The notes: generated from the letters alone by a model not told the origin. DNA of 64,000 nt from Desulfobacteraceae bacterium (GCA_016743945.1 JADGFI010000001.1:521901-585900); one strand, 5' to 3'; shown: positions 17,240 to 25,225, counted from the stretch's first letter. Program-made: numbers and translations.

Positions 17240-18664
17240 ATGGTAACAACTACTGATATTGTACAAAAACTCTGGAGCTTCTGTGATATTCTCCGGGATG
17301 ACGGCATCACCTACCACCAGTATGTAACTGAACTGACCTATATTCTTTTTTTGAAGATGGCAAAGGAGACTGGAACAGAAAACCAGTTACCGGATGAGTA
17401 TCGTTGGGATGACCTTGAGAAAAAGGAAGGTATTGAACAATTAGACTTCTACCGGATCATGCTTGTAGAGTTGGGAAGTAAAAGCAGTGGGCGGGTGCAA
17501 TCCATATATGCTAATGCCACAACCGCTCTGAGACACCCCAGGAACCTCAACAAACTGATTCAGAATATTGATGAACTGGATTGGTATAGTGCCAGACAGG
17601 AAGGCCTTGGGGATATGTATGAGGGTCTTCTGCAAAAGAATGCAAATGAGAAGAAAAGTGGTGCAGGACAATATTTTACACCAAGGGTATTAATAGAGTC
17701 CATTGTGGAACTGGTAAAACCCCAGGCCGGTGAAATCATCCAAGATCCGGCAGCCGGAACAGGCGGGTTCCTTTTGATAGCAGATCGATATATCAAGGAA
17801 AGAACCGATGATTTGTTTGAACTTTCTGAACAGGCACAGCAGTTTCAGAAAAACCAGGCGCTCTGCGGAATGGAACTTGTTCAGGATGCCCACCGTCTGG
17901 CTCTTATGAACATGATGCTGCATGATATAGCTGGTCCCTTGCAATTGGGTAATACCCTTGGATCAGCCGGTGCTGCTTTACCAAAAGTTGATGTTATTAT
18001 GACAAATCCACCTTTTGGTACTAAAAAGGGTGGCGGTGCACCAACAAGGGAGTTTACCTATCCCACCAGCAACAAGCAGTTGGCTTTTTTACAGCATATA
18101 TACCGGGGATTGAAGCCTGGCGGTAGGGCTGCTGTGGTTCTTCCCGACAACGTATTGTTTGAAGATAATGTAGGCCAAAAGGTCAGGGAAGACCTGATGA
18201 ATAAATGTAATCTGCACACTATTCTTCGTCTCCCTACTGGTATCTTCTATGCAGCGGGTGTAAAAACAAATGTTCTGTTCTTTTCAAGAGGTGAGACTGA
18301 AAAGGGTAATACCAAAGAGGTCTGGGTTTATGATTTGAGAACAAACATGCCGTCTTTTGGTAAGCGGACACCCTTCACCAGAGCACACCTAAAAGAGTTT
18401 GAAGCTGTCTTTGGTTATGATTCCATGGGTCTGAGCAAAAGAAAAAATCAGGGTGACGAAGGCCGCTTCAGAGTTTTTAATAGAGAAACGATCAAAGCCC
18501 GTGGCGATAATCTGGATATCTCCTGGTTGCAGGATGAAAGTGCTGGTAATGGAGAAAAATTGCCTGAGCCTGAAATTATTGCAGCTGAAATTATGGAATA
18601 TCTTCAGACCGCTATTGATGAAATCACAGAATTGTCAGATATTTTAAATAATGGGGATAACTGA
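17240..18664 (+). CDS. hsdM: Type I DNA methyltransferase M subunit
   Basis: A 474-aa N6-adenine methyltransferase. The HsdM N-terminal helical domain (about 1-140) is followed by the Rossmann-like catalytic domain. Motif I is DPAAGTGGFLL near residue 170 (S-adenosylmethionine site) and motif IV is TNPPFGTKKGG near 255 (target adenine). GQYFTPRVLIESIV before motif I is typical of the family. It methylates the site recognised by HsdS and protects host DNA. AAGGAAA precedes the ATG. The TGA stop shares one base with the hsdS ATG, so M and S are translationally coupled. Confidence 0.96.
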   Translation: MVTTTDIVQKLWSFCDILRDDGITYHQYVTELTYILFLKMAKETGTENQLPDEYRWDDLEKKEGIEQLDFYRIMLVELGSKSSGRVQSIYANATTALRHPRNLNKLIQNIDELDWYSARQEGLGDMYEGLLQKNANEKKSGAGQYFTPRVLIESIVELVKPQAGEIIQDPAAGTGGFLLIADRYIKERTDDLFELSEQAQQFQKNQALCGMELVQDAHRLALMNMMLHDIAGPLQLGNTLGSAGAALPKVDVIMTNPPFGTKKGGGAPTREFTYPTSNKQLAFLQHIYRGLKPGGRAAVVLPDNVLFEDNVGQKVREDLMNKCNLHTILRLPTGIFYAAGVKTNVLFFSRGETEKGNTKEVWVYDLRTNMPSFGKRTPFTRAHLKEFEAVFGYDSMGLSKRKNQGDEGRFRVFNRETIKARGDNLDISWLQDESAGNGEKLPEPEIIAAEIMEYLQTAIDEITELSDILNNGDN

Positions 18665-20160
18665 TGCCAGAAGCAGATTTTCTCCCCCAGGGTTGGTTTA
18701 AAACTACAATTTCTGAACTATGCATACTTAATCCTAAGCATAGTAAAGATATTGACGATGCAACTGAAATATCATTCATTCCGATGGCCAGTGTGTCTGA
18801 TAAAACCGGAGAAATAATTGATTTTAAAATACGCAAATTAGGTGAAATCCGGAAAGGGTATACACATTTTTCTGAAAATGATGTGATTTGGGCAAAAATA
18901 ACCCCTTGTATGGAAAATGGTAAGGCTGCACTTGCTAAAGAATTAAAAAATGGCCTTGCATGTGGGTCTACAGAATTTTATGTGCTCAGATCAAAAGGTG
19001 GACTTACACCCGAGTTATTATACTACTATGTCAGGCAGGGAAATTTTAGAAGAGATGCTAAAATGGTTATGGGTGGTGCTGTAGGGCATCAAAGAGTCCC
19101 AAAGAATTTTTTGCTAAACAGAAAATTCCTTCTTCCTCCAATCCAAGAACAAAAACGCATTATCAACAAAATTGAGGCTCTCCAGGCTAAAAGCACAAAA
19201 GCAAAACAAGCCCTTGATGCTGCCAAGCCCCTTCTGGATAAACTTAGGCAATCAATACTGGCATCTGCTTTCCGGGGAGATCTGACTGCTGATTGGCGTA
19301 AAAAGAATCCTGATGTTGAGCTTGCTTCTGTCCTGCTTGAACGTATTCGGGTAGAGCGCCGGAAAAAATGGGAAGAGAATGAATTGGTCAAAATGAGGGC
19401 CAAAGGCAAGGAACCGACAGACGATAAGTGGAAATCCAAATATAAAGAGCCTGAGCCTGCTGATACAAAAGGTTTATTGGGATTACCTGATGGGTGGTTG
19501 AATTTTTCAACAGATCAGATTTTTTATTTTGTAACAAGTGGTTCTCGAGGGTGGGCCAAATACTATTCTGAAAAAGGTGATATATTTATTCGGATTGGCA
19601 ATTTGGATAGATGCTCTATTAATTTGGATTTAAGAAACATTATTTTCGTTTCTCCCCCAAAAGGGGCAGAAGGCGTTCGTACACAAGTACAAAGAAATGA
19701 CATTTTAGTATCCATTACAGCGGATATAGGGATTATTTCTATCATTCCTGAAAAATTTCCTACGGCATATATTAATCAGCATATTTCATTGGCAAGACCC
19801 GTTGACATGATTAATGCAAAATATCTTGCGTGGTATTTAAGTTCTAAAGAAGGGCAAACGCAATTTCAAGATTTAAAAAGGGGTGCCACAAAAGCGGGGC
19901 TTGGCTTAGATGATATACGCTCTGTAATTGTTCCTATACCATCCATCAAGGAGCAAGAAAAGGTTGTAGAGCAGATTGAAGAAAAATATAGATCGATCCA
20001 AATGATAGAAAAAAAAATAGAACAGAGCCTAAGAAAAACAGAAAATTTGGATCAATCGATTCTTGTTAAAGCTTTCAAGGGAGGACTCGTATCTCAAGAT
20101 CCATCAGACGAGCCCGCAGCTTTATTACTTGAGCGTATACTGAATGGAATAAAAAAGTGA
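18664..20160 (+). CDS. hsdS: Type I specificity subunit S
   Basis: A 498-aa protein with two target-recognition domains (about 1-155 and 275-430). Each is followed by a conserved helical spacer: LPPIQEQKRIINKIEALQAK, and later IPSIKEQEKVVEQIEEKYRS. After the first spacer comes SILASAFRGDLTADWRKKNP, a hallmark of type IA HsdS. The two domains each recognise one half of a bipartite DNA site; the site cannot be read from sequence. It is 12 bp upstream of a GHKL ATPase gene, so the operon continues past the usual end. Confidence 0.95.
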   Translation: MPEADFLPQGWFKTTISELCILNPKHSKDIDDATEISFIPMASVSDKTGEIIDFKIRKLGEIRKGYTHFSENDVIWAKITPCMENGKAALAKELKNGLACGSTEFYVLRSKGGLTPELLYYYVRQGNFRRDAKMVMGGAVGHQRVPKNFLLNRKFLLPPIQEQKRIINKIEALQAKSTKAKQALDAAKPLLDKLRQSILASAFRGDLTADWRKKNPDVELASVLLERIRVERRKKWEENELVKMRAKGKEPTDDKWKSKYKEPEPADTKGLLGLPDGWLNFSTDQIFYFVTSGSRGWAKYYSEKGDIFIRIGNLDRCSINLDLRNIIFVSPPKGAEGVRTQVQRNDILVSITADIGIISIIPEKFPTAYINQHISLARPVDMINAKYLAWYLSSKEGQTQFQDLKRGATKAGLGLDDIRSVIVPIPSIKEQEKVVEQIEEKYRSIQMIEKKIEQSLRKTENLDQSILVKAFKGGLVSQDPSDEPAALLLERILNGIKK

Positions 20161-20172
20161 TGGGATGGACCG

Positions 20173-21084
20173 ATGATCTGTAATGTTGAATTTCCAGCCA
20201 AATGGATAGACAGTTCAACAATGGAGATATATTTACGAACAGGGCCTGGGCCACACGATAATTCTTTTTCCAATGCAAAATTTGTATTCCCCATCGGTTG
20301 CAAAGTAATGATTGATGCAGCAGTCCGTTTACTTTCTCTCTTCAATCAGCTTGATATTTGCCAAAAAAGAGTTCAATTGGTTTTCGATGAAGGTGAGAGT
20401 GGTGCCATGGGATATTTGGATCGAATGGGATTTTTTGACCACTTGTCTAAAAACATTGAAGTAATCCCAGCCAGGCCATTTGTATCAGGCGCTGAAATAT
20501 ATGGTGGGACTAATACCTCTTTGGTGGAGATTGCACGGATTAATCCAAAATTTAGGGATGAAACTCTTCTTACAAGGTTGACTGGTGCCCTTATGAGATC
20601 TTGTTGTGAAAGACCTGATGCTGATGAGTTGGAAGGTGCGGCGTGGACTATATTTGCAGAACTCATAGATAATATTTTTTCACATAGTGAAACTTCCATA
20701 GATGGCTATGCGGCACTTCAATTATATCCACGTGGGAATAGTTTAAGGGTCGCAGTTTCCGATAGTGGTCTGGGAATTATGGGCACACTCCGCCCTGCTT
20801 TGGAAAATGAATCCCCATCACTCTCAAATCTTTCTGATGTTGAACTGCTTGTTGAAATTTTTAAACAGGGAATATCTCGTCACGGCTCAGATAGGGGCTG
20901 TGGTCTAAAAGGGAGTGCTGCAAAAGCCATAAAATATCGAGCCCAGCTTGACGTCCGCCTGCCCAATTTAAGAGTATTGCTTTCTCCTGGAAAAGAAGGA
21001 TATAGACCGAACACTGCTTATTGTTATGAATCCTTGCCCTTGATTTGGGGAACACATATCTATTTCGATTTTTCACTTGACTAA
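20173..21084 (+). CDS. GHKL-type ATP-binding protein downstream of hsdS
   Basis: A 303-aa protein with a histidine-kinase-like (GHKL) ATPase domain in its C-terminal two thirds. The N box is FAELIDNIFSHS near residue 162, the G1 box VSDSGLGIMG near 195 and the G2 box GCGLKGSAAKAI near 242. No dimerisation helix or phospho-acceptor histidine is visible, so it is not a classical sensor kinase. The N-terminal 110 residues (RVQLVFDEGESGAMGYLDRM) look like a small alpha/beta, STAS-like domain. It is 12 bp after hsdS and 28 bp before a STAS-like gene. The arrangement recalls RsbW/RsbV partner-switch pairs, where a GHKL kinase is controlled by a STAS protein. The function here is unknown. Confidence 0.75.
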   Translation: MICNVEFPAKWIDSSTMEIYLRTGPGPHDNSFSNAKFVFPIGCKVMIDAAVRLLSLFNQLDICQKRVQLVFDEGESGAMGYLDRMGFFDHLSKNIEVIPARPFVSGAEIYGGTNTSLVEIARINPKFRDETLLTRLTGALMRSCCERPDADELEGAAWTIFAELIDNIFSHSETSIDGYAALQLYPRGNSLRVAVSDSGLGIMGTLRPALENESPSLSNLSDVELLVEIFKQGISRHGSDRGCGLKGSAAKAIKYRAQLDVRLPNLRVLLSPGKEGYRPNTAYCYESLPLIWGTHIYFDFSLD

Positions 21085-21112
21085 TTCGGTCGTTTCTGGT
21101 TAACTGAACACA

Positions 21113-21667
21113 ATGAACCAGAAAGCAGCCATAATAAAACTACGAGACCATATGGATTCTGACCAAGGTTGGGGTCGTGTGCAAGGAAGATCGGTTTATT
21201 CCAGTTTGATAGATTTTGTTGAAAGTCATCCTGGAGTTTTAATCTTTCAGGTATCCCTTGTTGGGGTCAAGAGGGTTGATATATCTTTTGCATCCGAAAC
21301 CATCGTGGAGCTTGCAAACAGATATAGAAAACATAAAGGTTTTTGTTTTATAGATCTCACAAATCAGGACATGATAGAAAACTGGGAGGCGGCAGCTGAA
21401 AGAAAAAATCAACCTTTGATTGTTTGGCATGAAAAAGAAGGAAGGGCTATTGGGCCTTCCCCTGCAAAGGGAGCTTTAGGTGCATTTGATTTTGCCATGC
21501 AGCAAGAAATTAGCAGAGCTTCTGATTTCGTTGCCGCAAATCCGGGTATGACCATTGCGAATGCAAGCATGAAGTTTAAACAGCTTTGGGAAAATGGATT
21601 TTTACTGCGTCAAGAAAGAGTGGCTGGATCTGGGGGTATAGAATTTGTCTATTTTAGAGCCAAATAA
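21113..21667 (+). CDS. STAS-like (DUF4325-type) protein
   Basis: A 184-aa protein. The N-terminal half has the STAS-like DUF4325 pattern: SSLIDFVESHPGVLIFQVSL, then VKRVDISFASETIVELANRY, then GFCFIDLTNQDMIENWEAA. The C-terminal half (about 115-180) looks like a winged helix, with NPGMTIANASMKFKQLWENG followed by FLLRQERVAGSGGIEFVYFR. A STAS-like fold joined to a wHTH suggests a regulator whose partner is the preceding ATPase. No strong ribosome site is seen before the ATG, in line with coupled translation. Whether it serves the restriction system, the following nucleotide-signalling genes or something of its own is open. Confidence 0.65.
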   Translation: MNQKAAIIKLRDHMDSDQGWGRVQGRSVYSSLIDFVESHPGVLIFQVSLVGVKRVDISFASETIVELANRYRKHKGFCFIDLTNQDMIENWEAAAERKNQPLIVWHEKEGRAIGPSPAKGALGAFDFAMQQEISRASDFVAANPGMTIANASMKFKQLWENGFLLRQERVAGSGGIEFVYFRAK

Positions 21668-21749
21668 GTAGATTTTTTTTGAATACCCGTTAAGTGGATT
21701 CAGTGAACGAGAATATGAGATATAACATTTAAAAAGAGGAGTGTTTGAC

Positions 21750-21923
21750 ATGGCTACAAACCCACCAACTGGAGATGGAAGACGGCAAGGAGCAGTTCGG
21801 AATAGATCGCAAGTTTACAATCCAAAAAATGATAAGTGGACAAAGCGAGATACGAATACAGGAAAATTTATCGATCAAAAAGCGGATGACAAACCATTCA
21901 AAGGTGTCCGGAAGGAGAAATGA
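21750..21923 (+). CDS. Small basic protein of unknown function next to SLATT/CD-NTase
   Basis: A 57-aa hydrophilic protein beginning MATNPPTGDGRRQGAVRNRS and ending KADDKPFKGVRKEK. It has many Gly, Lys, Arg and Asp residues, no cysteine and no membrane segment, and looks largely extended. I recall similar tiny proteins (GDGxRxGAVxxRSQVYNP) annotated as hypothetical in many bacteria, often in defence regions, but I cannot name a function. A good AAAGAGGA site lies 10 bases before ATG 21750; a GTG at 21741 is less likely. Eight bases separate it from the SLATT gene, so the three genes probably form one operon. Confidence 0.7.
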   Translation: MATNPPTGDGRRQGAVRNRSQVYNPKNDKWTKRDTNTGKFIDQKADDKPFKGVRKEK

Positions 21924-21930
21924 ATAAATA

Positions 21931-22548
21931 TTGAAAAAAGAATCTATCCTCAAATTAATTGCCACACATGGTTATAACGTTGGCTTTGGCGCAAAGAAGC
22001 ATTTTGCAACGTATGATATAATTGAAAAAGTCCCTGGATGGATAGGCTTCATATCCATCGTCTATGGGATACTATCCCTTAAATATTCAAATTCGTTTTT
22101 GTCAGAACATGTCCCTTGCTTTTTAACTATTTTCGGTGTGATTTCACTGTATGCCTCGTTTTACTTACACACAAAAGATGACTATGAAAAAGTTGGAAAA
22201 AAACTCACAGCGATATATTCCAAACTTCAAAGTCTTTATTATGAAATCAAAGAATCGAATGAAGAAGGGTTCAAGGATGAATTAGATAGTGCTGATAAAC
22301 TGATGGAAGAATTTTATGAAATTAGTATAACAAAACAAATTTGTTTCAGTGATTGGTATGCGCATTATAAGTTTTTTGTTCAAATGCAGATTGATTGGAT
22401 CGATGAACAAAAACAATTTAAATTATTTAAGGACAAAATACCCTTATCCTTCATGCTCACAATCCTTGCAGTGTTGATGATAGGGCTATTTTGTTTATTT
22501 CAAAATTGTGAATGGGTTTCTGAAGTCTGGCAGCAATTATCAAAATAA
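21931..22548 (+). CDS. SLATT-domain membrane effector
   Basis: A 205-aa protein of the SLATT type (SMODS- and SLOG-associating two-TM effector). The opening KKESILKLIATHGYNVGFGA continues to KKHFATYDIIEKVPGWIGFI. Hydrophobic segments lie at about 34-52 and 63-82, with a third near the C-terminus at about 175-197, separated by a helical cytoplasmic region. Such proteins form pores or damage the membrane when a nucleotide signal changes. The start is odd: it must be TTG at 21931, because an in-frame TAA lies at 21925. A nearby ATG at 21920 is out of frame by one base. The CD-NTase gene follows 9 bp later. Confidence 0.82.
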   Translation: MKKESILKLIATHGYNVGFGAKKHFATYDIIEKVPGWIGFISIVYGILSLKYSNSFLSEHVPCFLTIFGVISLYASFYLHTKDDYEKVGKKLTAIYSKLQSLYYEIKESNEEGFKDELDSADKLMEEFYEISITKQICFSDWYAHYKFFVQMQIDWIDEQKQFKLFKDKIPLSFMLTILAVLMIGLFCLFQNCEWVSEVWQQLSK

Positions 22549-22557
22549 GGATAGATC

Positions 22558-23874
22558 ATGGAAGTATCAGCAACATTTAAAAAATTCATCGAAACTTTGG
22601 CTGTACAGAATAAAGTTGAAATTTCTAATCGCTACAAAACAATTACCAAAACTTTGAATAAATCGTATTGGGGTCATGAGTCTGATACATATAACAGTTT
22701 ACAGGTCGGGTCCTATGGTAGAGGGACAGCAATAAATGGTATCAGTGATTTAGATATGGTTTTCAGTCTGCCATGGTCTGTATACAATCGGTTTAATAAT
22801 TATGACACGAATGGACAATCGGCATTATTGCAGGAAGTGAAGGGTGTTATAAAAGCCACTTATAGCCGAACGGATATAAGGGGGGATGGCCAGGTTGTGG
22901 TTGTATCTTTTAGCAATCATGTTTTTGAGATCCTCCCAGCTTTTCTGAACGATGACGATTCTTACACATATCCAGATACCAAGAATGGTGGTAGGTGGAA
23001 ACCCACGAAACCCCGACAAGAAAAATTAGAGATAAATAGCCTGAATACAGATTTTAAGGGGACCTTAAAACATCTCTGTAAAATGATTAGAGCCTGGAAA
23101 AATAAATGTGGCGTACCGATGGGAGGACTACTTGTTGATACGTTAGCGTACAACTTTTTAAAATCCAATGAAGAGTACAAAGATCGGAGTTACCCTTATT
23201 ATGATTGGCTATGCAAGGATTTTTTTGAATACCTGAAGGATACGGATAAAAGCCAAGAATATTGGCTTGCCCCTGGAAGCAGTCAACATGTTTATAAAAA
23301 GGGGAATTTTGTCCCCAAAGCGAAAAAAGCATACAACAAGTGCTTGGATGCGATTCAAAAAGAGGATCAAAAGACTGTAAACAGGATTTGGAGAGAAGTT
23401 TTTGGTACTCAATTCCCGCCTGAAGAACAGTTATCAAAAGCCAATGTTGCAAGCTTTTCATATGATGATACCGAAGAATTTATTGAAGACCAATATTTGG
23501 TAGATGTCAGATACAATCTGGTAATAGATTGCCATGTGAAACAAAATGGATTTCCGACGATGCTTCTGTCGATAATACTGGGAAGAAGTATCCCCTTAAA
23601 ATTTGGGAAATCTCTAAGGTTTTTTGTAAAACATTGCAATGTACCTGATCCTTATAAAATAAAATGGAAGATTAGAAATATAGGCCCCACCGCAGAAAAG
23701 AAAAATAAAATTCGAGGACAGCTTTTACTTGATACAGGGGACAAGGCAAGGACAGAGCGAACACAGTTTAATGGCCCTCATTATGTTGAATGCTATGTGA
23801 TAAAAAATGAAATTTGCGTGGCCCGTGATCGAATCGATGTTCCAATCAAAGAGCCGGTGAAAGCGATTCAATAA
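22558..23874 (+). CDS. CD-NTase (SMODS) with C-terminal AGS-C-like sensor domain
   Basis: A 438-aa protein. The polymerase-beta-type nucleotidyltransferase core has VGSYGRGTAINGISDLDMVF near residues 49-68: the GS motif and the DxD metal site, both intact. A helical C-lobe follows (LKHLCKMIRAWKNKCGVPMG). From about 305, the sequence DQYLVDVRYNLVIDCHVKQN, GRSIPLKFGKSLRFFVKHCN and FNGPHYVECYVIKNEICVAR matches the AGS-C beta-rich domain fused to SMODS enzymes. With the SLATT gene this is a nucleotide-signalling antiphage unit. It could be a type I CBASS, in which the enzyme makes a cyclic nucleotide that activates the pore, or a Hailong-type system, in which a DNA-oligomer product keeps the effector closed. 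Sequence alone does not decide. Confidence 0.85.
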   Translation: MEVSATFKKFIETLAVQNKVEISNRYKTITKTLNKSYWGHESDTYNSLQVGSYGRGTAINGISDLDMVFSLPWSVYNRFNNYDTNGQSALLQEVKGVIKATYSRTDIRGDGQVVVVSFSNHVFEILPAFLNDDDSYTYPDTKNGGRWKPTKPRQEKLEINSLNTDFKGTLKHLCKMIRAWKNKCGVPMGGLLVDTLAYNFLKSNEEYKDRSYPYYDWLCKDFFEYLKDTDKSQEYWLAPGSSQHVYKKGNFVPKAKKAYNKCLDAIQKEDQKTVNRIWREVFGTQFPPEEQLSKANVASFSYDDTEEFIEDQYLVDVRYNLVIDCHVKQNGFPTMLLSIILGRSIPLKFGKSLRFFVKHCNVPDPYKIKWKIRNIGPTAEKKNKIRGQLLLDTGDKARTERTQFNGPHYVECYVIKNEICVARDRIDVPIKEPVKAIQ

Positions 23875-23884
23875 AAATTTCCTG

Positions 23885-23936
23885 CAAAACCTAATTGCGC
23901 AAAGGAAAAATTTCGAGAGGACCGGAGGCGGACCGG
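23885..23936 (+). repeat. Right-end copy of the 52-bp island repeat
   Basis: It matches 12249-12300 at 48 of 52 positions and ends in GGACCGG-AGGC-GGACCGG, shared with the left end at 814. It lies 50 bp inside the right tRNA repeat. The position fits a recombination arm site. Confidence 0.75.
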
Positions 23937-23942
23937 AAAAAC

Positions 23943-23973
23943 AAAAAAGGCTTTCAGACAATCTCTGAAAACC
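23943..23973 (-). terminator. tRNA-Glu terminator carried by the island
   Basis: On the minus strand, a 10-bp stem with one G-T pair (arms at 23949-23958 and 23964-23973) is followed by TTTTTT. It stands 13 bp after the tRNA 3' end but inside the island. The element apparently brought its own terminator to replace the displaced one at 661-690. Confidence 0.8.
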
Positions 23974-23985
23974 CTTGTGTTTACT

Positions 23986-24029
23986 TGGTGATCCCACGGG
24001 GAATCGAACCCCGGTTTCCGGCGTGAGAG
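23986..24029 (-). repeat. attR: 44-bp tRNA-Glu direct repeat within the intact tRNA
   Basis: Identical over 44 bp to 701-744. It covers the CCA end to the anticodon loop of the intact tRNA and marks the right boundary of the island. Confidence 0.9.
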
Positions 24030-24060
24030 GCCAGCGTCCTAACCGCTAGACGATGGGACC
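23986..24060 (-). tRNA. tRNA-Glu (anticodon CTC)
   Basis: A 75-nt tRNA with encoded CCA. The acceptor stem GGTCCCA pairs with TGGGATC (one G-T pair), the T-arm carries TTCGATT, and the anticodon stem CTGGC/GCCGG holds the loop CTCTCAC, giving anticodon CTC. It is the intact copy at the island's integration site, so integration restored a functional tRNA. Confidence 0.95.
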
Positions 24061-24118
24061 ATCAGTAAAGATCTCTATTTATATTGGATGGGGGAAAAAG
24101 TCAATTAAAATTCCATGA

Positions 24119-24322
24119 TTAAATTGGTTTTTTATGACCTTTTTTAAAACCAAAAATCAGGTAGATAAGCCAGCCAATGAGGGGAATAAGGGCGACAAAG
24201 TGCCAGAGAACCTTGGTCTTGGCGGATCCAAAGTCCTTTTTGATGATATCAATCAGGGCCAGCATTGTCAGGCCCAATGACAGGGCGGCTATGAGCAGAA
24301 TATATAAAACAATTTTATCCAT
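24119..24322 (-). CDS. Small PLDc_N-domain membrane protein
   Basis: A 67-aa protein with two membrane helices (about 5-27 and 40-58). The pattern LTMLALIDIIKKDF, then KVLWHFVALIPLIGWLIYLI, then FGFKKGHK is that of the phospholipase-D-N-terminal-type domain. Such short proteins occur alone in many bacteria with no known enzymatic role. It begins 13 bp after the end of the MltB-like gene on the same strand and may share its transcript. It is the first chromosomal gene right of the tRNA. Confidence 0.75.
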   Translation of the reverse strand: MDKIVLYILLIAALSLGLTMLALIDIIKKDFGSAKTKVLWHFVALIPLIGWLIYLIFGFKKGHKKPI

Positions 24323-24334
24323 GAAATATAGTGT

Positions 24335-25225
24335 CTATCCTTCTTTTAATTTGTCTGAGACTTTTAACAGGGTGTCAACATAATAGTTGCTGTGATTATA
24401 CCGGAACAGAACTTCGTGCTGACGTTGACGGGGAATACCGGGTTTCCAGCCATGGTGTTTGAGGTAATTGGCCACGGAAGAGATGGCATCGGAATGATTG
24501 AACAGGTCTACACGGCCGTCGTTGTCGCCATCCTTGGCCAGTGTCAGGGCATTGGAGGGCATGAATTGGGAGATGCCCATGGCCCCGGCATATGAGCCTT
24601 TGATTGATTCCGGGACAACGCCTTCTCGGGTCGTGTATTTTATCAGGGCTTTAAGTTCCTGATAGCCCCATTGGGATCGTTTCTTAACTTTTTTTTCAAA
24701 TTTTTCCCGTTGGGGTTTTTTCTTGTTCGGGATAGACTTCCAGATACGTTCTTTCAAATCATCATCGGTGAGGGCGGCCATGGTGGACAGGGTGTTGATG
24801 ACAGTGCGTTTGCCAAGATATCCCCCCAGTCGTGTCTCCACCAAGAGAATTGCGGTGATGACGGTTTTGTCCACACCATATGTTTTTTCGGCCAGGTCCA
24901 GGCTTTTCTTGTGGGTTTCCATATATCCACGGGCTTTTGCAATGGGTTTTGAGGCAAGAAACTGGTCATAGTCCAGGCTTGATTCAGAATGAATAAAAAA
25001 TGAAGATACACCCGAGGGGGTGAAAAATATTTGTTCACTGGCAAAGAGGGCGTTGATTTTTACAGGGTCAAAGCCGTCCTGGATCAGCCGCTGGGACAAT
25101 TTTTCAAATTCATTTCCTTTTTTGGATTCTTGTGCAAGGACAGGAGAAAAACTCAAGGAAAAACAAAACAGTAAAATGAAGAAAGCTTTTGGTATCCGTT
25201 TAAATGACAATGGTAAAAGTTCCAT
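24335..25225 (-). CDS. Lytic murein transglycosylase, MltB-like
   Basis: A 296-aa secreted enzyme of the SLT_2/MltB family. A signal peptide with a hydrophobic core (FFILLFCFSLSFSPVLAQ) is followed by the catalytic domain. GVDKTVITAILLVETRLGGY holds the catalytic glutamate near residue 145, and GSYAGAMGISQFMPSNAL is the conserved family block. DGDNDGRVDLFNHSDAISSV and NYLKHHGWKPG complete the domain. It cleaves peptidoglycan glycan strands, forming anhydromuramic ends. No lipobox cysteine is seen, so it is probably periplasmic and soluble, unlike E. coli MltB. The start could be ATG 25225 or GTG 25240; both keep the signal peptide. Confidence 0.88.
   Translation of the reverse strand: MELLPLSFKRIPKAFFILLFCFSLSFSPVLAQESKKGNEFEKLSQRLIQDGFDPVKINALFASEQIFFTPSGVSSFFIHSESSLDYDQFLASKPIAKARGYMETHKKSLDLAEKTYGVDKTVITAILLVETRLGGYLGKRTVINTLSTMAALTDDDLKERIWKSIPNKKKPQREKFEKKVKKRSQWGYQELKALIKYTTREGVVPESIKGSYAGAMGISQFMPSNALTLAKDGDNDGRVDLFNHSDAISSVANYLKHHGWKPGIPRQRQHEVLFRYNHSNYYVDTLLKVSDKLKEG

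Larger units (their letters stand above)
745..23985. mobile_element. tRNA-Glu-integrated defence island, no integrase seen
   Basis: The interval is bounded by the perfect 44-bp tRNA-Glu direct repeat. Nearly all of its recognisable genes are anti-phage or anti-plasmid systems: Wadjet, an Abi_2 protein, type I restriction-modification, and a CD-NTase with a SLATT effector. A WYL defence regulator and a selenoprotein are also present. The genes flanking it on the right are conserved housekeeping genes. I found no integrase, transposase, relaxase or phage structural gene, so mobility would need a recombinase supplied in trans, or the element is fixed. Repeats at 814, 12249 and 23885 suggest that it is a composite of two units. 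Confidence 0.85.
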
